A DNA stretch of 48,861 nucleotides from Bacteroidales bacterium. GTDB lineage: Bacteria; Bacteroidota; Bacteroidia; Bacteroidales; Muribaculaceae. Shown piece by piece: positions 28,214 to 35,803 of the stretch. Positions within the stretch are counted from its first letter, which is position 1; each line of letters opens with the position of its first letter. A program made the translations under genes and the position numbers. The stretch is taken from contig JAQXRH010000039.1 of the NCBI GenBank assembly GCA_029218425.1, forward strand, positions 1 through 48,861, read 5' to 3'. The notes below the pieces were generated by a model. That model saw nothing but the letters and a program-made list of their open reading frames with translations, ran no database searches and was not told where the DNA came from.

Positions 28214-29472
28214 AAGCTAAGGTTATCGTAATATTCTTTCTCGGCAGGGGTTAACGGTCGCTGGTCAATCATTTCGATTACAACTAAATTATGGTATTCC
28301 TCCTGTGTCATCTTGCGTCGTACTCTTGTGGCTGCGGAGGGCGGGGCGGGCAATGGTTTCAGGTCTTCGCTTCGCCAGTCCTGGCCGAGGGAGGAATGTG
28401 CATGGCTGTCGAGCACCAACCGTCCGTCACTGGTATAGCGTGCACCGGGTGAATGCGGCGTAGTGGGTTTGGGGTAGGGTACAGGCTTGCTCCCTCTGTT
28501 GTTGACATTGTTTTTGCCGAGCGAGGAGTATGCATGTTCGTCGATGACGAGACGCCCTTTATTGTCGTAATATGCAGCCGGTGATTTTTTTGAACCCGAT
28601 TTTTGGCTTTCAGCGATGGCGAGGCGTTTCTGACGTTGCTGCTCGCGGCGGTTGAGGATAGCTTGCCGCAACTCTTGCCTTTGTTGCGGCGATAGAGTAT
28701 GACTGCGTTGTACTGCCGGCATCGGTTTGCGCACGGTGTTGCGGGCGTTTGGGGTTGGAGTAGCCATGACGCGGCGCGGTTTGTTGGCGCCGCGCAGGCG
28801 TGATGCCTGCTGAGAGCCTGTTGACTGCGGTTTCATCTTGTCGAACTGCGGACCCTGCACTACCACTGCCTGCCGGGCGCGCTGTTGAGCCTTCGCGGCG
28901 CCCTCGGTGGCATGCCACCGGTCGCGCTGTATACGTGCGTCGGTCTGCCCCTGAAGCGCCGCATTAGTCTGAGCTGTTACGGCGGCAGCACGGTTATCGT
29001 CGGCAATCTTTTTCTGCATCTTCTCCATTCGTCTCTTGTAGGCAGCCTCTTCCCGTGCGGCCTGTATTTGAGCCTGGCGGTTGCGTGCCCACTGTATGTG
29101 AGCATCTGAAGTATTATAGTTGTAAGTGCCGACGCTGCGGGTGCTTGACGATTTTGCCGAAGAACCGTTGCGCCTGGGGCGTTGTGCAGCGACTCCGCGA
29201 GCCACATTGCCGTATAATCCGGAGGTATTGACAGGCTTTACATACGTATAGGTGGTTAGATCCGCTCCGCGTGTTGAGTCGTTAGGGTCGTTACTGATGA
29301 AGTCTTTCGCCATACAGCGTTGCACCATCATGTCTTCACGAAGCCCTGTATTACAGTCAATTTCCGGATTGTGCACATCTGTAAATAATCCGAAATATCC
29401 GTCATTCAATCCCTGCCCCGAAGCCGTAATCGTTTCAAGACATATTGCTGCGGTTAAAATTAACTTTTTCAT
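28210..29472 (-). CDS. Exported Gln/Arg-rich protein of unknown function
   Basis: Not recognised. It is 420 aa: signal peptide MKKLILTAAICLETITASG, a short N-terminal domain (GYFGLFTDVHNPEIDC), then a long basic Gln/Ala/Arg-rich region (about 100-300) likely to be helical or disordered. Two related motifs follow, KGRLVIDEHAYSSLGKN and DGRLVLDSHAHSSLGQD, about 45 residues apart and each after a Tyr-rich lead. The C-terminus is helical (MTQEEYHNLVVIEMIDQRPL). The base composition of the middle is more GC-rich than in the gene upstream. It is the middle gene of the operon, 9 bp after the first gene. Confidence 0.7.
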   Translation of the reverse strand: MKKLILTAAICLETITASGQGLNDGYFGLFTDVHNPEIDCNTGLREDMMVQRCMAKDFISNDPNDSTRGADLTTYTYVKPVNTSGLYGNVARGVAAQRPRRNGSSAKSSSTRSVGTYNYNTSDAHIQWARNRQAQIQAAREEAAYKRRMEKMQKKIADDNRAAAVTAQTNAALQGQTDARIQRDRWHATEGAAKAQQRARQAVVVQGPQFDKMKPQSTGSQQASRLRGANKPRRVMATPTPNARNTVRKPMPAVQRSHTLSPQQRQELRQAILNRREQQRQKRLAIAESQKSGSKKSPAAYYDNKGRLVIDEHAYSSLGKNNVNNRGSKPVPYPKPTTPHSPGARYTSDGRLVLDSHAHSSLGQDWRSEDLKPLPAPPSAATRVRRKMTQEEYHNLVVIEMIDQRPLTPAEKEYYDNLSL

Positions 29473-29481
29473 GGCTGATAG

Positions 29482-31170
29482 TTATAAATTTTCTTGGTCG
29501 TATTTGTCTGATTTGGCCTTCAGTTTGGCTAACGCCCTCTCATTCCATATTTTCCAACAACGGAAATTATCTTTGTATTTTTTCAATTCTTTTTCTGCCG
29601 CTTTACGTTCATCTCCTTTAGGCATCGCTTTGATTTTCTTTTCAATCTGTTTACAATACTTTTTATTTTCGGCGGTTAATTCTTTTATAAACGATTTCGC
29701 CTGTTGTTTGTATTCTTTTTCTTGTTGTTTGCTGATAGCATGTAATGCAAGTATATCATTTGCAAACATTCTCCCTAATAAGAATATGGAATCCTGTGGC
29801 TCCCATCTGTAATAATCAAATTCATGCAAAAGTCTGGCCTCTTCTACTTTTGTCGAATTTGATTTGGATTTTATTAGTTGTGCAAAAACTTGAGCATGCA
29901 GTTTATATGGATTTACCATATTTACAACAAGATTAATCCCCCAGATAACGTCAGTGGAAACCATCATGGCGTCAACGAGAGAATTAATGCCGGCACTGAC
30001 TAATCCGGCCGCAAGATTACCCCCAAGCCGTTCCCCAAAAGAATATTGGCTTCGTGATAATAGTCCTGCGACCATAGCCTGTGACGTCTGGACGGATTGC
30101 CTGATTATGGCACTGATTTCCGGATTGGGTACCTTTAGTCTTTCGTCTCCCCAATAGATATATGCGGCATACGCGTCATTGTCTGTTTGCATAAATCTTG
30201 AATAGTAATTTTTTGACCAAAGTGTACGTAAGGCATCGGAGACATATATGGGGTTATCTATCAATGGCACGTCCAAGTTTGAACCGCGCGTTTCCAGTAT
30301 TGGCGCCGGAACATATCCATATTGGTCTGAAAAAATGCAAAAGCAGTGCGACATGTAAGAATGGGATTTAACTGCGTCCAAATTATAGCCGGACGTCGCT
30401 CCACTTCTTCCAAGTTGTATATTCAAAGAATCTAATCCTTCGATATATAGCTGATTTGTATTTATTTCATGGTCAATTGATGCGAACATCTTATTAAAGT
30501 CTCTGATTCTCAATATCTGCAGAGTCTCTATCAGACTTCCTTCGTCTTTAACGCCACCATATTCATCTTTTGAATTGCAAATATCCTCAGATACCCATAC
30601 GCCGGGGAGAATATCGTTAATATTGGGGCGCGTGCGGATAGTGTGGAGCCATTGGCGGGCGGAGGCGAGGTCATCGTCGTAGTCATAATTCATGCGGTTG
30701 GCGTATGTTTCGAGCAGGTCGATATTGGTTTTGACGGCAGTAGTGTCGAAACGTTCGCGGGCGAGGGTCAGTTCGTTGGCGTAGAGGGGGCCGAGATGCT
30801 CGTCGGTGTCGGGAGCAATGGACATGAAACTGCTTTTGAAGGCTTCGGCCTGTTCGGCTTTGCCTTCCTCCACATAGTTGACATAAAAGTCGAAGATGCG
30901 TGAGCGCACCGAGTCGCGGGCGGCATCGGTGGGAAGTGCGGTGTAATAGTTTCTGAGTATATTAAGTCTTGTCGGTGCGAACTCCGGTTTCTGCGCCATA
31001 GCCGTGGCGTAATCATCGGCCATAATCAGCGCCGAATCAACCACTGCCTGTATATTTACTGTTATGGGTTTTGCGACATGCTTCCCGGCACGTGGCTTGG
31101 CCGCATAGGCACCCGTCACAACAATTGTAAGTAAAAGCGATAGCAACGCCGGTCTGGAGAGTGTTTTCAT
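29482..31170 (-). CDS. Exported protein of unknown function (562 aa)
   Basis: Not recognised. The signal peptide is MKTLSRPALLSLLLTIVVTGAYA, with no lipobox. Residues about 35-190 look like helical repeats, possibly TPR-like (TRLNILRNYYTALPTDAARD, DLLETYANRMNYDYDDDL). A central mixed region includes GVWVSEDICNSKDEYGG, which resembles the opening of small lipocalin-like domains. A hydrophobic Gly/Ala stretch follows (LGGNLAAGLVSAGINSLVDA). The C-terminus is very Lys-rich and coiled-coil-like (KQQEKEYKQQAKSFIKE). It is the first gene of a three-gene operon behind a structured leader. The 3' third is notably AT-richer than the 5' third, suggesting a mosaic origin. Confidence 0.7.
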   Translation of the reverse strand: MKTLSRPALLSLLLTIVVTGAYAAKPRAGKHVAKPITVNIQAVVDSALIMADDYATAMAQKPEFAPTRLNILRNYYTALPTDAARDSVRSRIFDFYVNYVEEGKAEQAEAFKSSFMSIAPDTDEHLGPLYANELTLARERFDTTAVKTNIDLLETYANRMNYDYDDDLASARQWLHTIRTRPNINDILPGVWVSEDICNSKDEYGGVKDEGSLIETLQILRIRDFNKMFASIDHEINTNQLYIEGLDSLNIQLGRSGATSGYNLDAVKSHSYMSHCFCIFSDQYGYVPAPILETRGSNLDVPLIDNPIYVSDALRTLWSKNYYSRFMQTDNDAYAAYIYWGDERLKVPNPEISAIIRQSVQTSQAMVAGLLSRSQYSFGERLGGNLAAGLVSAGINSLVDAMMVSTDVIWGINLVVNMVNPYKLHAQVFAQLIKSKSNSTKVEEARLLHEFDYYRWEPQDSIFLLGRMFANDILALHAISKQQEKEYKQQAKSFIKELTAENKKYCKQIEKKIKAMPKGDERKAAEKELKKYKDNFRCWKIWNERALAKLKAKSDKYDQENL

Positions 31171-31537
31171 TGGGTATAAGCGCCTCGGTCATCCTCTCGT
31201 CGGCATTTTTTATACAAGAAAAGCGTAGGAATCTGTATCTGTTGCCATCCTACGAATCGAGGCTTCTCGCATTGCCCTGTTACAGTTGGACGGCAACGAA
31301 GAAGCCCTACGCTTGTATATGCAATCATTGCATCCGGTCATTACCCCCTCGCGGGGCTATGGCCGATGCTAATATTACATATCCACGGGCATTCATCGTT
31401 GCTCAACCCTTGACTGTAACATGAAATTTTGCGAGAATTTCGATTCGTCAAGAATAAGCGCGGATAAACGCTTTCAAATTTATGTTTCCGCTTCCCGCCT
31501 CGCTTACCCCAGAACCGGGGCTTCGACGCGGTCTGCT
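31171..31537 (-). ncRNA. Long structured leader RNA or ncRNA upstream of the exported-protein operon
   Basis: From a predicted start near 31537 to the ATG at 31170 the minus strand has no gene but dense pairing. Hairpins (plus coordinates) are 31507-31510/31517-31520, 31460-31464/31487-31491, and 31330-31337/31363-31369 enclosing 31345-31348/31353-31356 with a GCGA tetraloop. A further pair is 31261-31267/31300-31306 enclosing 31272-31276/31292-31296. The segment 31223-31230 (TCCTACGC on the minus strand) can pair with either 31248-31254 or 31306-31312, two copies of CGTAGG. That gives two exclusive folds just before the start codon. I did not recognise it as tmRNA, RNase P, SRP or a known riboswitch. 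It could be a leader or a free ncRNA. Confidence 0.6.
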
Positions 31538-31540
31538 TTG

Positions 31541-31548
31541 CAAATGTA
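31541..31548 (-). promoter_or_regulatory. -7 promoter box for the structured leader
   Basis: The minus strand reads TACATTTG, an exact TAnnTTTG, just upstream of the first hairpin of the structured leader. No exact TTTG is seen at the -33 position. It places transcription start near 31537. Confidence 0.55.
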
Positions 31549-31763
31549 GATATATTTTTTGAAATTTGTGCTATATTAATTGAAAAAATCGGATTTTCGA
31601 CGTATAAATCTGTCGGTTATACCGATTTATGTCGTGCTGTTCCTATCATGAACAGCAGGGGACGTGGCAGAACTTCTAATATCGAATATGTTGTATATAT
31701 GGCACGCCACGATGCTACCGCCAACATCGGTTTCGCTGCATCACCGTTTGTAATATAATGTGC

Positions 31764-32546
31764 CTACTGGTTGTTGACGGCATTTTTGCGGCGTCGGAGG
31801 TAGCGGGGGATAAATGACAGGTGCTTTTTTATTGTGGAGAATGTGCCGTAGTAATAGCACATGATGCGGAAGCGTTCGCGGAGCGAGCGGCGGTGGTTGC
31901 GTGTCGTGGTTCCTTCGTTGAGGTAGTCGATGAGCACGTCGTCGATGTATACGTTGCGGCGCGAATGCTGTAGACAGCGTATGCACCAATCGTAGTCGGC
32001 TGAGTAGCGGTACTTGAGATTGTAAGGGGCAGTGATGCGGCGAAGAACGATAAATGCCTGGTGGCAAACGACCATGCCATCTCGGAAACTGTCTAATGTG
32101 AGTTCGGAAGGAGCGTGGAGGTGACGGTCGCCAAGACGAATGCCATTGATATCAACTATGTCGGTCTGTCCATAGACTATGCCGGGAAAATCGTTATCCA
32201 TTATGGCATCAGCAACCTCTTGCAGTGTGTCGGACGAATGGAATGCATCGCCGGCATTGAGGAATATGACGTATTCTCCTTGCGCCATCCCCAAACCCTT
32301 GTTCATAGCGTCATATATGCCGTTATCCTTGCCGGAGTGGATTTTCATTTGCTGAATTCCTGCATCCTTAGCCAATTGCAATGTAGCATCGGAGGAACTG
32401 CCGTCTATAATGAGATGCTCATATAAATGGCACGATTGTGCCTTGACCGATGCCAACGTGCGCGGCAACGTATCGGCTGCATTGTAGGTCACGGTGATAA
32501 TTGAAAACAATGGGGCAATAGGTCGGTCGTCGTAGTTGTTAATCAT
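31764..32546 (-). CDS. Family 2 glycosyltransferase
   Basis: GT-A fold transferase that uses a nucleotide sugar, probably for surface glycan; acceptor unknown. The protein is 260 aa. Seen: N-terminal FSIITVTYNAADTLPRTLAS, the nucleotide-binding IIDGSSSDAT, then HSGKDNGIYDAMNKGLGMA and the diphosphate/metal region YVIFLNAGDAF. A C-terminal YSADYDWCIRCLQHS follows, typical of WcaA-like GT2 enzymes. A basic tail ends LRRRKNAVNNQ; this tail's DNA recurs at 27356-27391. It stands alone, with its own strong promoter, and is not in a recognisable polysaccharide cluster. Confidence 0.9.
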   Translation of the reverse strand: MINNYDDRPIAPLFSIITVTYNAADTLPRTLASVKAQSCHLYEHLIIDGSSSDATLQLAKDAGIQQMKIHSGKDNGIYDAMNKGLGMAQGEYVIFLNAGDAFHSSDTLQEVADAIMDNDFPGIVYGQTDIVDINGIRLGDRHLHAPSELTLDSFRDGMVVCHQAFIVLRRITAPYNLKYRYSADYDWCIRCLQHSRRNVYIDDVLIDYLNEGTTTRNHRRSLRERFRIMCYYYGTFSTIKKHLSFIPRYLRRRKNAVNNQ

Positions 32547-32640
32547 AATCGCGGAAACTTTGAATTAGCTATGAAAAAAGGCCGCTTTGGGGGCAAAGGA
32601 ATGAAATATAGCATTTCAATTCCTCCTGTCTTCAATATTG

Positions 32641-32672
32641 CAAAAGTAGCTATTATCTCTATTATAATCAAA
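32641..32672 (-). promoter_or_regulatory. Promoter of the glycosyltransferase gene
   Basis: The minus strand has TTTG (32672-32669), exactly 20 bp, then TACTTTTG (32648-32641). This is a full match to the Bacteroidales consensus, about 90 bp before the ATG. In the remaining gap to 32862 I see only a 7-bp stem hairpin at 32793-32812 and AT-rich DNA. Confidence 0.72.
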
Positions 32673-32862
32673 ATATATAGTTGAATAATTGTGCAATAAT
32701 AATGCAACATTTTTGAAATAATTATATGATAATCTTAGCCTAATTTGTGGATTGTAAGCTATTGCCAATATTGTTGAAGAAAGACAATAATTGTTATGCT
32801 TATAGGCATAACGTGTAGGTTGACAATCAGTTCAAAATGAAAAATGCCAAAAAGGTAGAGAT

Positions 32863-33198
32863 ATGAGCTTCAAGAAGACGAAAAACAACTATGTGGAGCG
32901 AGATGTGAGCTGAATGTGTTTCAACCATCGCATATTGCAGGAATCGGAGAAAAACGATATTCCGGTGCTTGAGCGGATGTCGTTTCTTGGGATTTACTCT
33001 AATAATCTTGATGAATTTTTCAGGGTACGAGTGACTACGCTCAACCGTATGGCGCAGAGCAAAGATAAAAATCTCAAAGAGGATAGGGAACGAGCAAAGA
33101 ACACCATTAAGGAGATAAGCCGCCTAAACAACAATTACAACAAGGAGTTTGAAAAGGCGGTGGATGATGTGGCCCGCGAATTGGAAAGGAATGGTATA
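32863..33198 (+). pseudogene. ppk1: Polyphosphate kinase ppk1, 5' fragment with in-frame TGA
   Basis: The frame from ATG 32863 encodes a PPK1 N-terminus: NNYVERDVS, stop, MCFNHRILQESEKNDIPVLE, then FLGIYSNNLDEFFRVRV and a helical NNNYNKEFEKAVDDVARELE. In PPK1 the stop position is the Trp of RELSW, so TGG has become TGA at 32911-32913. The similarity ends near 33198 (ERNGIF), after only about 110 of roughly 700 residues. The sequence then continues as a piece of ppx in another frame. The catalytic histidines and the kinase domain are absent. This is a dead gene unless the assembly is wrong. Confidence 0.85.
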
Positions 33199-33202
33199 TT
33201 TC

Positions 33203-33446
33203 AAAGTCCTATTCCTTCGCATCCCGCTTCGACTTGGAAAAGATGTATGATGAAATGAAGCCCTACACCGTGGCTGAATTGATGAGTAGATATGTGTTGA
33301 AACCTGACCGTGCTGATGTGATATTGCCAGCTGCAGAAATTTTCTTGACTGTGGCTGATGCATTGAAATGCGAAGAAATTCAGGTGCCAAATATATCTTT
33401 GGCTGACGGTATCATAGATGGATTGTACAAAGCCACCCGGGAATGA
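33203..33446 (+). pseudogene. ppx: Exopolyphosphatase ppx/gppA, 3' fragment
   Basis: The frame ending at TGA 33446 encodes SRFDLEKMYDEMKPYTVAEL, then LKPDRADVILPAAEIFL and the C-terminal VPNISLADGIIDGLYKA. These are signatures of the end of the Ppx/GppA ASKHA phosphatase domain. Only about the last 80 residues remain, in a different frame from the ppk1 fragment that touches it. The simplest reading is an ancestral ppk1-ppx operon that lost about 3 kb between the two genes. Without the N-terminal ATPase-like domain it cannot act. Confidence 0.82.
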
Positions 33447-33469
33447 TATGCCTGGTGGCTTTGTACAAT
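33422..33469. terminator. Strong hairpin at the convergent end of ppx remnant and rubredoxin fusion
   Basis: The 16-bp perfect arms (33422-33437, 33454-33469) surround a 16-nt loop that contains the ppx stop codon. It lies 20 bp from the stop of the convergent minus-strand gene. There is no long T tract, but the stem strength and placement suggest a bidirectional terminator. Confidence 0.75.
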
Positions 33470-33489
33470 AGCTAAGATGCGTCGGTGTG

Positions 33490-34140
33490 TCAAAGCGCAG
33501 TGAATTGCGAGCTGTCGACGCGACATATTGGGCAGTGGTAGTCGGCCGGCATTTCGCCGTCAAACTCGGCAATGTATCCGCAGAGGTTGCAACGATAACG
33601 GCGTTTTTCAACGGCTTTGGGCGCAGCATTTACTTCGTCGCGTTCGGCTACGAATGTCGGGGCTGTCTTGGGCGCTTTCCCTTTGACTACGCGGTGGTAG
33701 TAGTCGTAGGTCATCGGTGTTCCTTCCCCTTTCACAGTGTCGATGAGGCGGGCAAGTACTACGACGTGGGTTTCATTGTCCACAAAGTTGATAGCGTCGA
33801 GAATGAGTCTTCCGGCAAAAGTGCCCTTGACAAGCGGAGCGTCGGCTACAACGTCATAGCCATAATCGGCATATTTGTCGACTGTGCGGCTTGAGCAGAA
33901 CCCGAATTGTCCTATTATAGAAGTGTCGGTTTCCTCCGCAATAATCGAAAGCGAAAAACGCTTGTTGCGCTTGATGGCTTCGAGGGTGTAGTTGTTTTTG
34001 TTTAGCGATATGGCAAGAATCGGGTTGTTGCTTGTCACTTGGAAGCAAGTGTTGATGGTGCATCCTACGGGGCGGTCGCCATCCATGCAGCCTACCACGT
34101 ATAGTCCGTAGGTGATTTTGAAAAGAACTGTAATATCCAT
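33490..34140 (-). CDS. Flavin reductase-like domain fused to rubredoxin
   Basis: A two-domain redox protein like the high-molecular-weight rubredoxins of anaerobes, which pass electrons from NAD(P)H:rubredoxin reductase to oxygen- or NO-reducing flavodiiron or rubrerythrin partners (family knowledge). The protein is 216 aa. Residues 1-150 are an FMN-binding flavin-reductase fold (KITYGLYVVGCMDGDRPVG, NNPILAISLNKNNYT). A linker rich in Ala/Pro/Lys follows. Residues 180-216 are a rubredoxin-like iron site with Cys184, Cys187, Cys203 and Cys206 (YRCNLCGYIAEF, HCPICRVDSSQF). It fits an oxidative stress role in an anaerobe. The partner is not in the window. Confidence 0.92.
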   Translation of the reverse strand: MDITVLFKITYGLYVVGCMDGDRPVGCTINTCFQVTSNNPILAISLNKNNYTLEAIKRNKRFSLSIIAEETDTSIIGQFGFCSSRTVDKYADYGYDVVADAPLVKGTFAGRLILDAINFVDNETHVVVLARLIDTVKGEGTPMTYDYYHRVVKGKAPKTAPTFVAERDEVNAAPKAVEKRRYRCNLCGYIAEFDGEMPADYHCPICRVDSSQFTAL

Positions 34141-34177
34141 TGTCGTATATCAATTTATTTTGGGGTTTGTTTATAGG

Positions 34178-34185
34178 CAAATATA
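34178..34185 (-). promoter_or_regulatory. -7 promoter box for the rubredoxin fusion gene
   Basis: The minus strand reads TATATTTG, with a TTTG 21 bp further upstream. The predicted leader is about 35 nt. Confidence 0.55.
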
Positions 34186-34289
34186 GTGATATAATTCAAA
34201 ACACGCCAAAAATTTTTTGACATTTTTTTTAAATGAAATTTTTTTGCCGACGAGCTATCCGACGAGCCATTACATGGGTTATGATTTGA

Positions 34290-34328
34290 CTATAGATGAA
34301 GCTATTATTAGGCTATAGATGAAGCTAT
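34290..34328. repeat. 16-bp direct repeat next to the recombinase gene
   Basis: CTATAGATGAAGCTAT occurs at 34290-34305 and again at 34313-34328, spaced 23 bp, just past the recombinase stop. Each copy has internal ATAG/CTAT symmetry. A second short repeat, CGACGAGC, occurs twice about 50 bp to the left. These could be recombinase core or arm sites, or simple duplications. Confidence 0.55.
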
Positions 34329-34339
34329 CATCAAAACTG

Positions 34340-35557
34340 CTATTTCAGGCTTTGAAGGATTATGGCGTTGGCGCGGTCGACAATATCGGCGTCGAGGCTT
34401 GCAAGGTAAATTTGTGTGGTAGTTTCGGAATCGTGGCCCATTCCTTCGCTTATCACGCTTAATGGTATGCCATTGGTTTTGGCGGCTGATGCCCAGCTAT
34501 GGCGGGCTACGTAGAGGGTCAATGGAATATCGATATTGGCCATCTTGCCTATCTTTTTAAGGTTGCGGTTTATGTTATATGAAGCGTTGAGATACGACTT
34601 GCGTTCGTTGACGTTGTCGTGGCGGATGATGGGCAGAAGGAAGCGGCTGTCGTTGGCGGGGTATTTGTCGATGATTTCCTGCATTTCGGGGGTCCATTCT
34701 ATGGAGAGCTCTTGCCCGGTTTTGCGTCGGCGGTAGGTAATATGATTGTTTTTTAAATCGGATTTCAGCAAGAATGACATGTCAATGAAACTCATGCCTC
34801 TGAGATAGAAACTCAACATGAAGATGTCGCGTGCGAAATCAAGGGCCGGGCGTCGGCAAAGGTCGAGCGAGAGTATTTGTTTAAGTGTGCTGATGGAGAG
34901 TGCTCGTTTTGTAGTTTTGTCCACACCGGTGTAGACGTGGATAAATGGGTTGCCGTTGTTAAAGATGCCGTTGCTAACGGCTCTGTTGTAGAGGGCGCGT
35001 AGGATACGCAGGTAGAACGATATGGTATTGGGCACAATGCCACGGCTTTTGAGCCAGGCTTCATAGGATTCGGTCATCTGATGGGTCACCTCATCGATTA
35101 TTATGTCGGTGAAGTGATATGTCTCAAATATGAATTTTTGGAAGCTGCGCAGAGTGGCTCGATAGGTTTCGGCCGTGCGTATTCGGTTGCGGAGCTGTAA
35201 TTGAAGTATTATGTTCTCCGTATAGTTTGATATGGAGTATTCATTCGTGTAGCTGTTGTACTCGTCAATGATATCGTTGACAGTGAAAGTCGTGGCGCGT
35301 CTACTTAGCTTTTGCTCTATTGCATTGAACCGGTTTATGCCGATTTGGATACGTTGCTTTAGTGGAATATCCATAGCATTGTTGTCGTCGCATTGGGTAG
35401 GAAGCGTTGTGAAGCGTTTATTATCCCATTGGTGCGGATAAATATGGTGGCCGCTTGATATCCGCCTTGTTTTTTGTTTATAGGTGATTTGATAATAGAT
35501 AGTACCCTTGCCTTCCGTTTTTGCCGGGCTGCGAAATTTCACTTTTATCGAGACCAT
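34340..35557 (-). CDS. Tyrosine recombinase / site-specific integrase
   Basis: Cuts and rejoins DNA through a Tyr phosphodiester. The protein is 405 aa from ATG 35557 (MVSIKVKFRSPAKTEGKG). Seen: N-terminal arm-binding domain (about 1-90), SAM-like core-binding domain (about 105-200), then the catalytic domain. Catalytic residues seen are Arg in FYLRGMSFIDM, Lys in RRRKTGQ, and the ARHSWASAAK box, in which Tyr replaces the first His of HxxR. The second His is in GMGHDSETT and the nucleophile Tyr in TTQIYLASLD. This is the single-domain Bacteroidales integrase type used by phase-variable inversions and small integrative elements. No other mobility genes are nearby, so it may be a relic or a local invertase. 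Confidence 0.92.
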   Translation of the reverse strand: MVSIKVKFRSPAKTEGKGTIYYQITYKQKTRRISSGHHIYPHQWDNKRFTTLPTQCDDNNAMDIPLKQRIQIGINRFNAIEQKLSRRATTFTVNDIIDEYNSYTNEYSISNYTENIILQLQLRNRIRTAETYRATLRSFQKFIFETYHFTDIIIDEVTHQMTESYEAWLKSRGIVPNTISFYLRILRALYNRAVSNGIFNNGNPFIHVYTGVDKTTKRALSISTLKQILSLDLCRRPALDFARDIFMLSFYLRGMSFIDMSFLLKSDLKNNHITYRRRKTGQELSIEWTPEMQEIIDKYPANDSRFLLPIIRHDNVNERKSYLNASYNINRNLKKIGKMANIDIPLTLYVARHSWASAAKTNGIPLSVISEGMGHDSETTTQIYLASLDADIVDRANAIILQSLK

Positions 35558-35633
35558 TTTTATAATTATTAGGTTAAAAGCCGACGTTGTGCCAAAACCT
35601 AAATAACGACCCACCGCGTCAAATATTGTCCTT

Positions 35634-35726
35634 CGGATGTGAGGGCGCTACCGGCATAGCCCGTGAGATAGAAGCCTGTGGGCTATGGCGAGGGGCGGCT
35701 ATGGTCAATGGCCAAAACCACATCCG
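35634..35726. repeat. Nested palindromic element between recombinase and regulator genes
   Basis: The outer arms CGGATGTG (35634-35641) and CACATCCG (35719-35726) are perfect. They enclose a perfect 8-bp hairpin, CATAGCCC/GGGCTATG (35655-35662, 35680-35687). A further imperfect hairpin lies near 35696-35713. The roughly 93-nt unit is GC-rich and lies in an AT-rich 246-bp gap. It may be a small structured RNA, a recombination site for the adjacent integrase, or a terminator pair. Confidence 0.5.
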
Positions 35727-35803
35727 GTTTGATTCGCTCCTAATGCGCTTTTATTATAGCGTCATCATGTCATTCAGTTTCGATAAATATAGGTGTCGTA
35801 GTA

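Noticed and set aside
31171-31537. tmRNA, RNase P RNA or SRP RNA in the structured region
   Set aside because: No tRNA-like end with a TTCGA arm, no GAGGAAAGTCC core, and no SRP GGAAG/AGCAG apical motif could be found on either strand.
32911-32913. TGA in ppk1 as a recoded Trp or selenocysteine codon
   Set aside because: Other genes here use TGG for Trp and TGA as stop, no SECIS-like hairpin follows, and the gene is truncated anyway.
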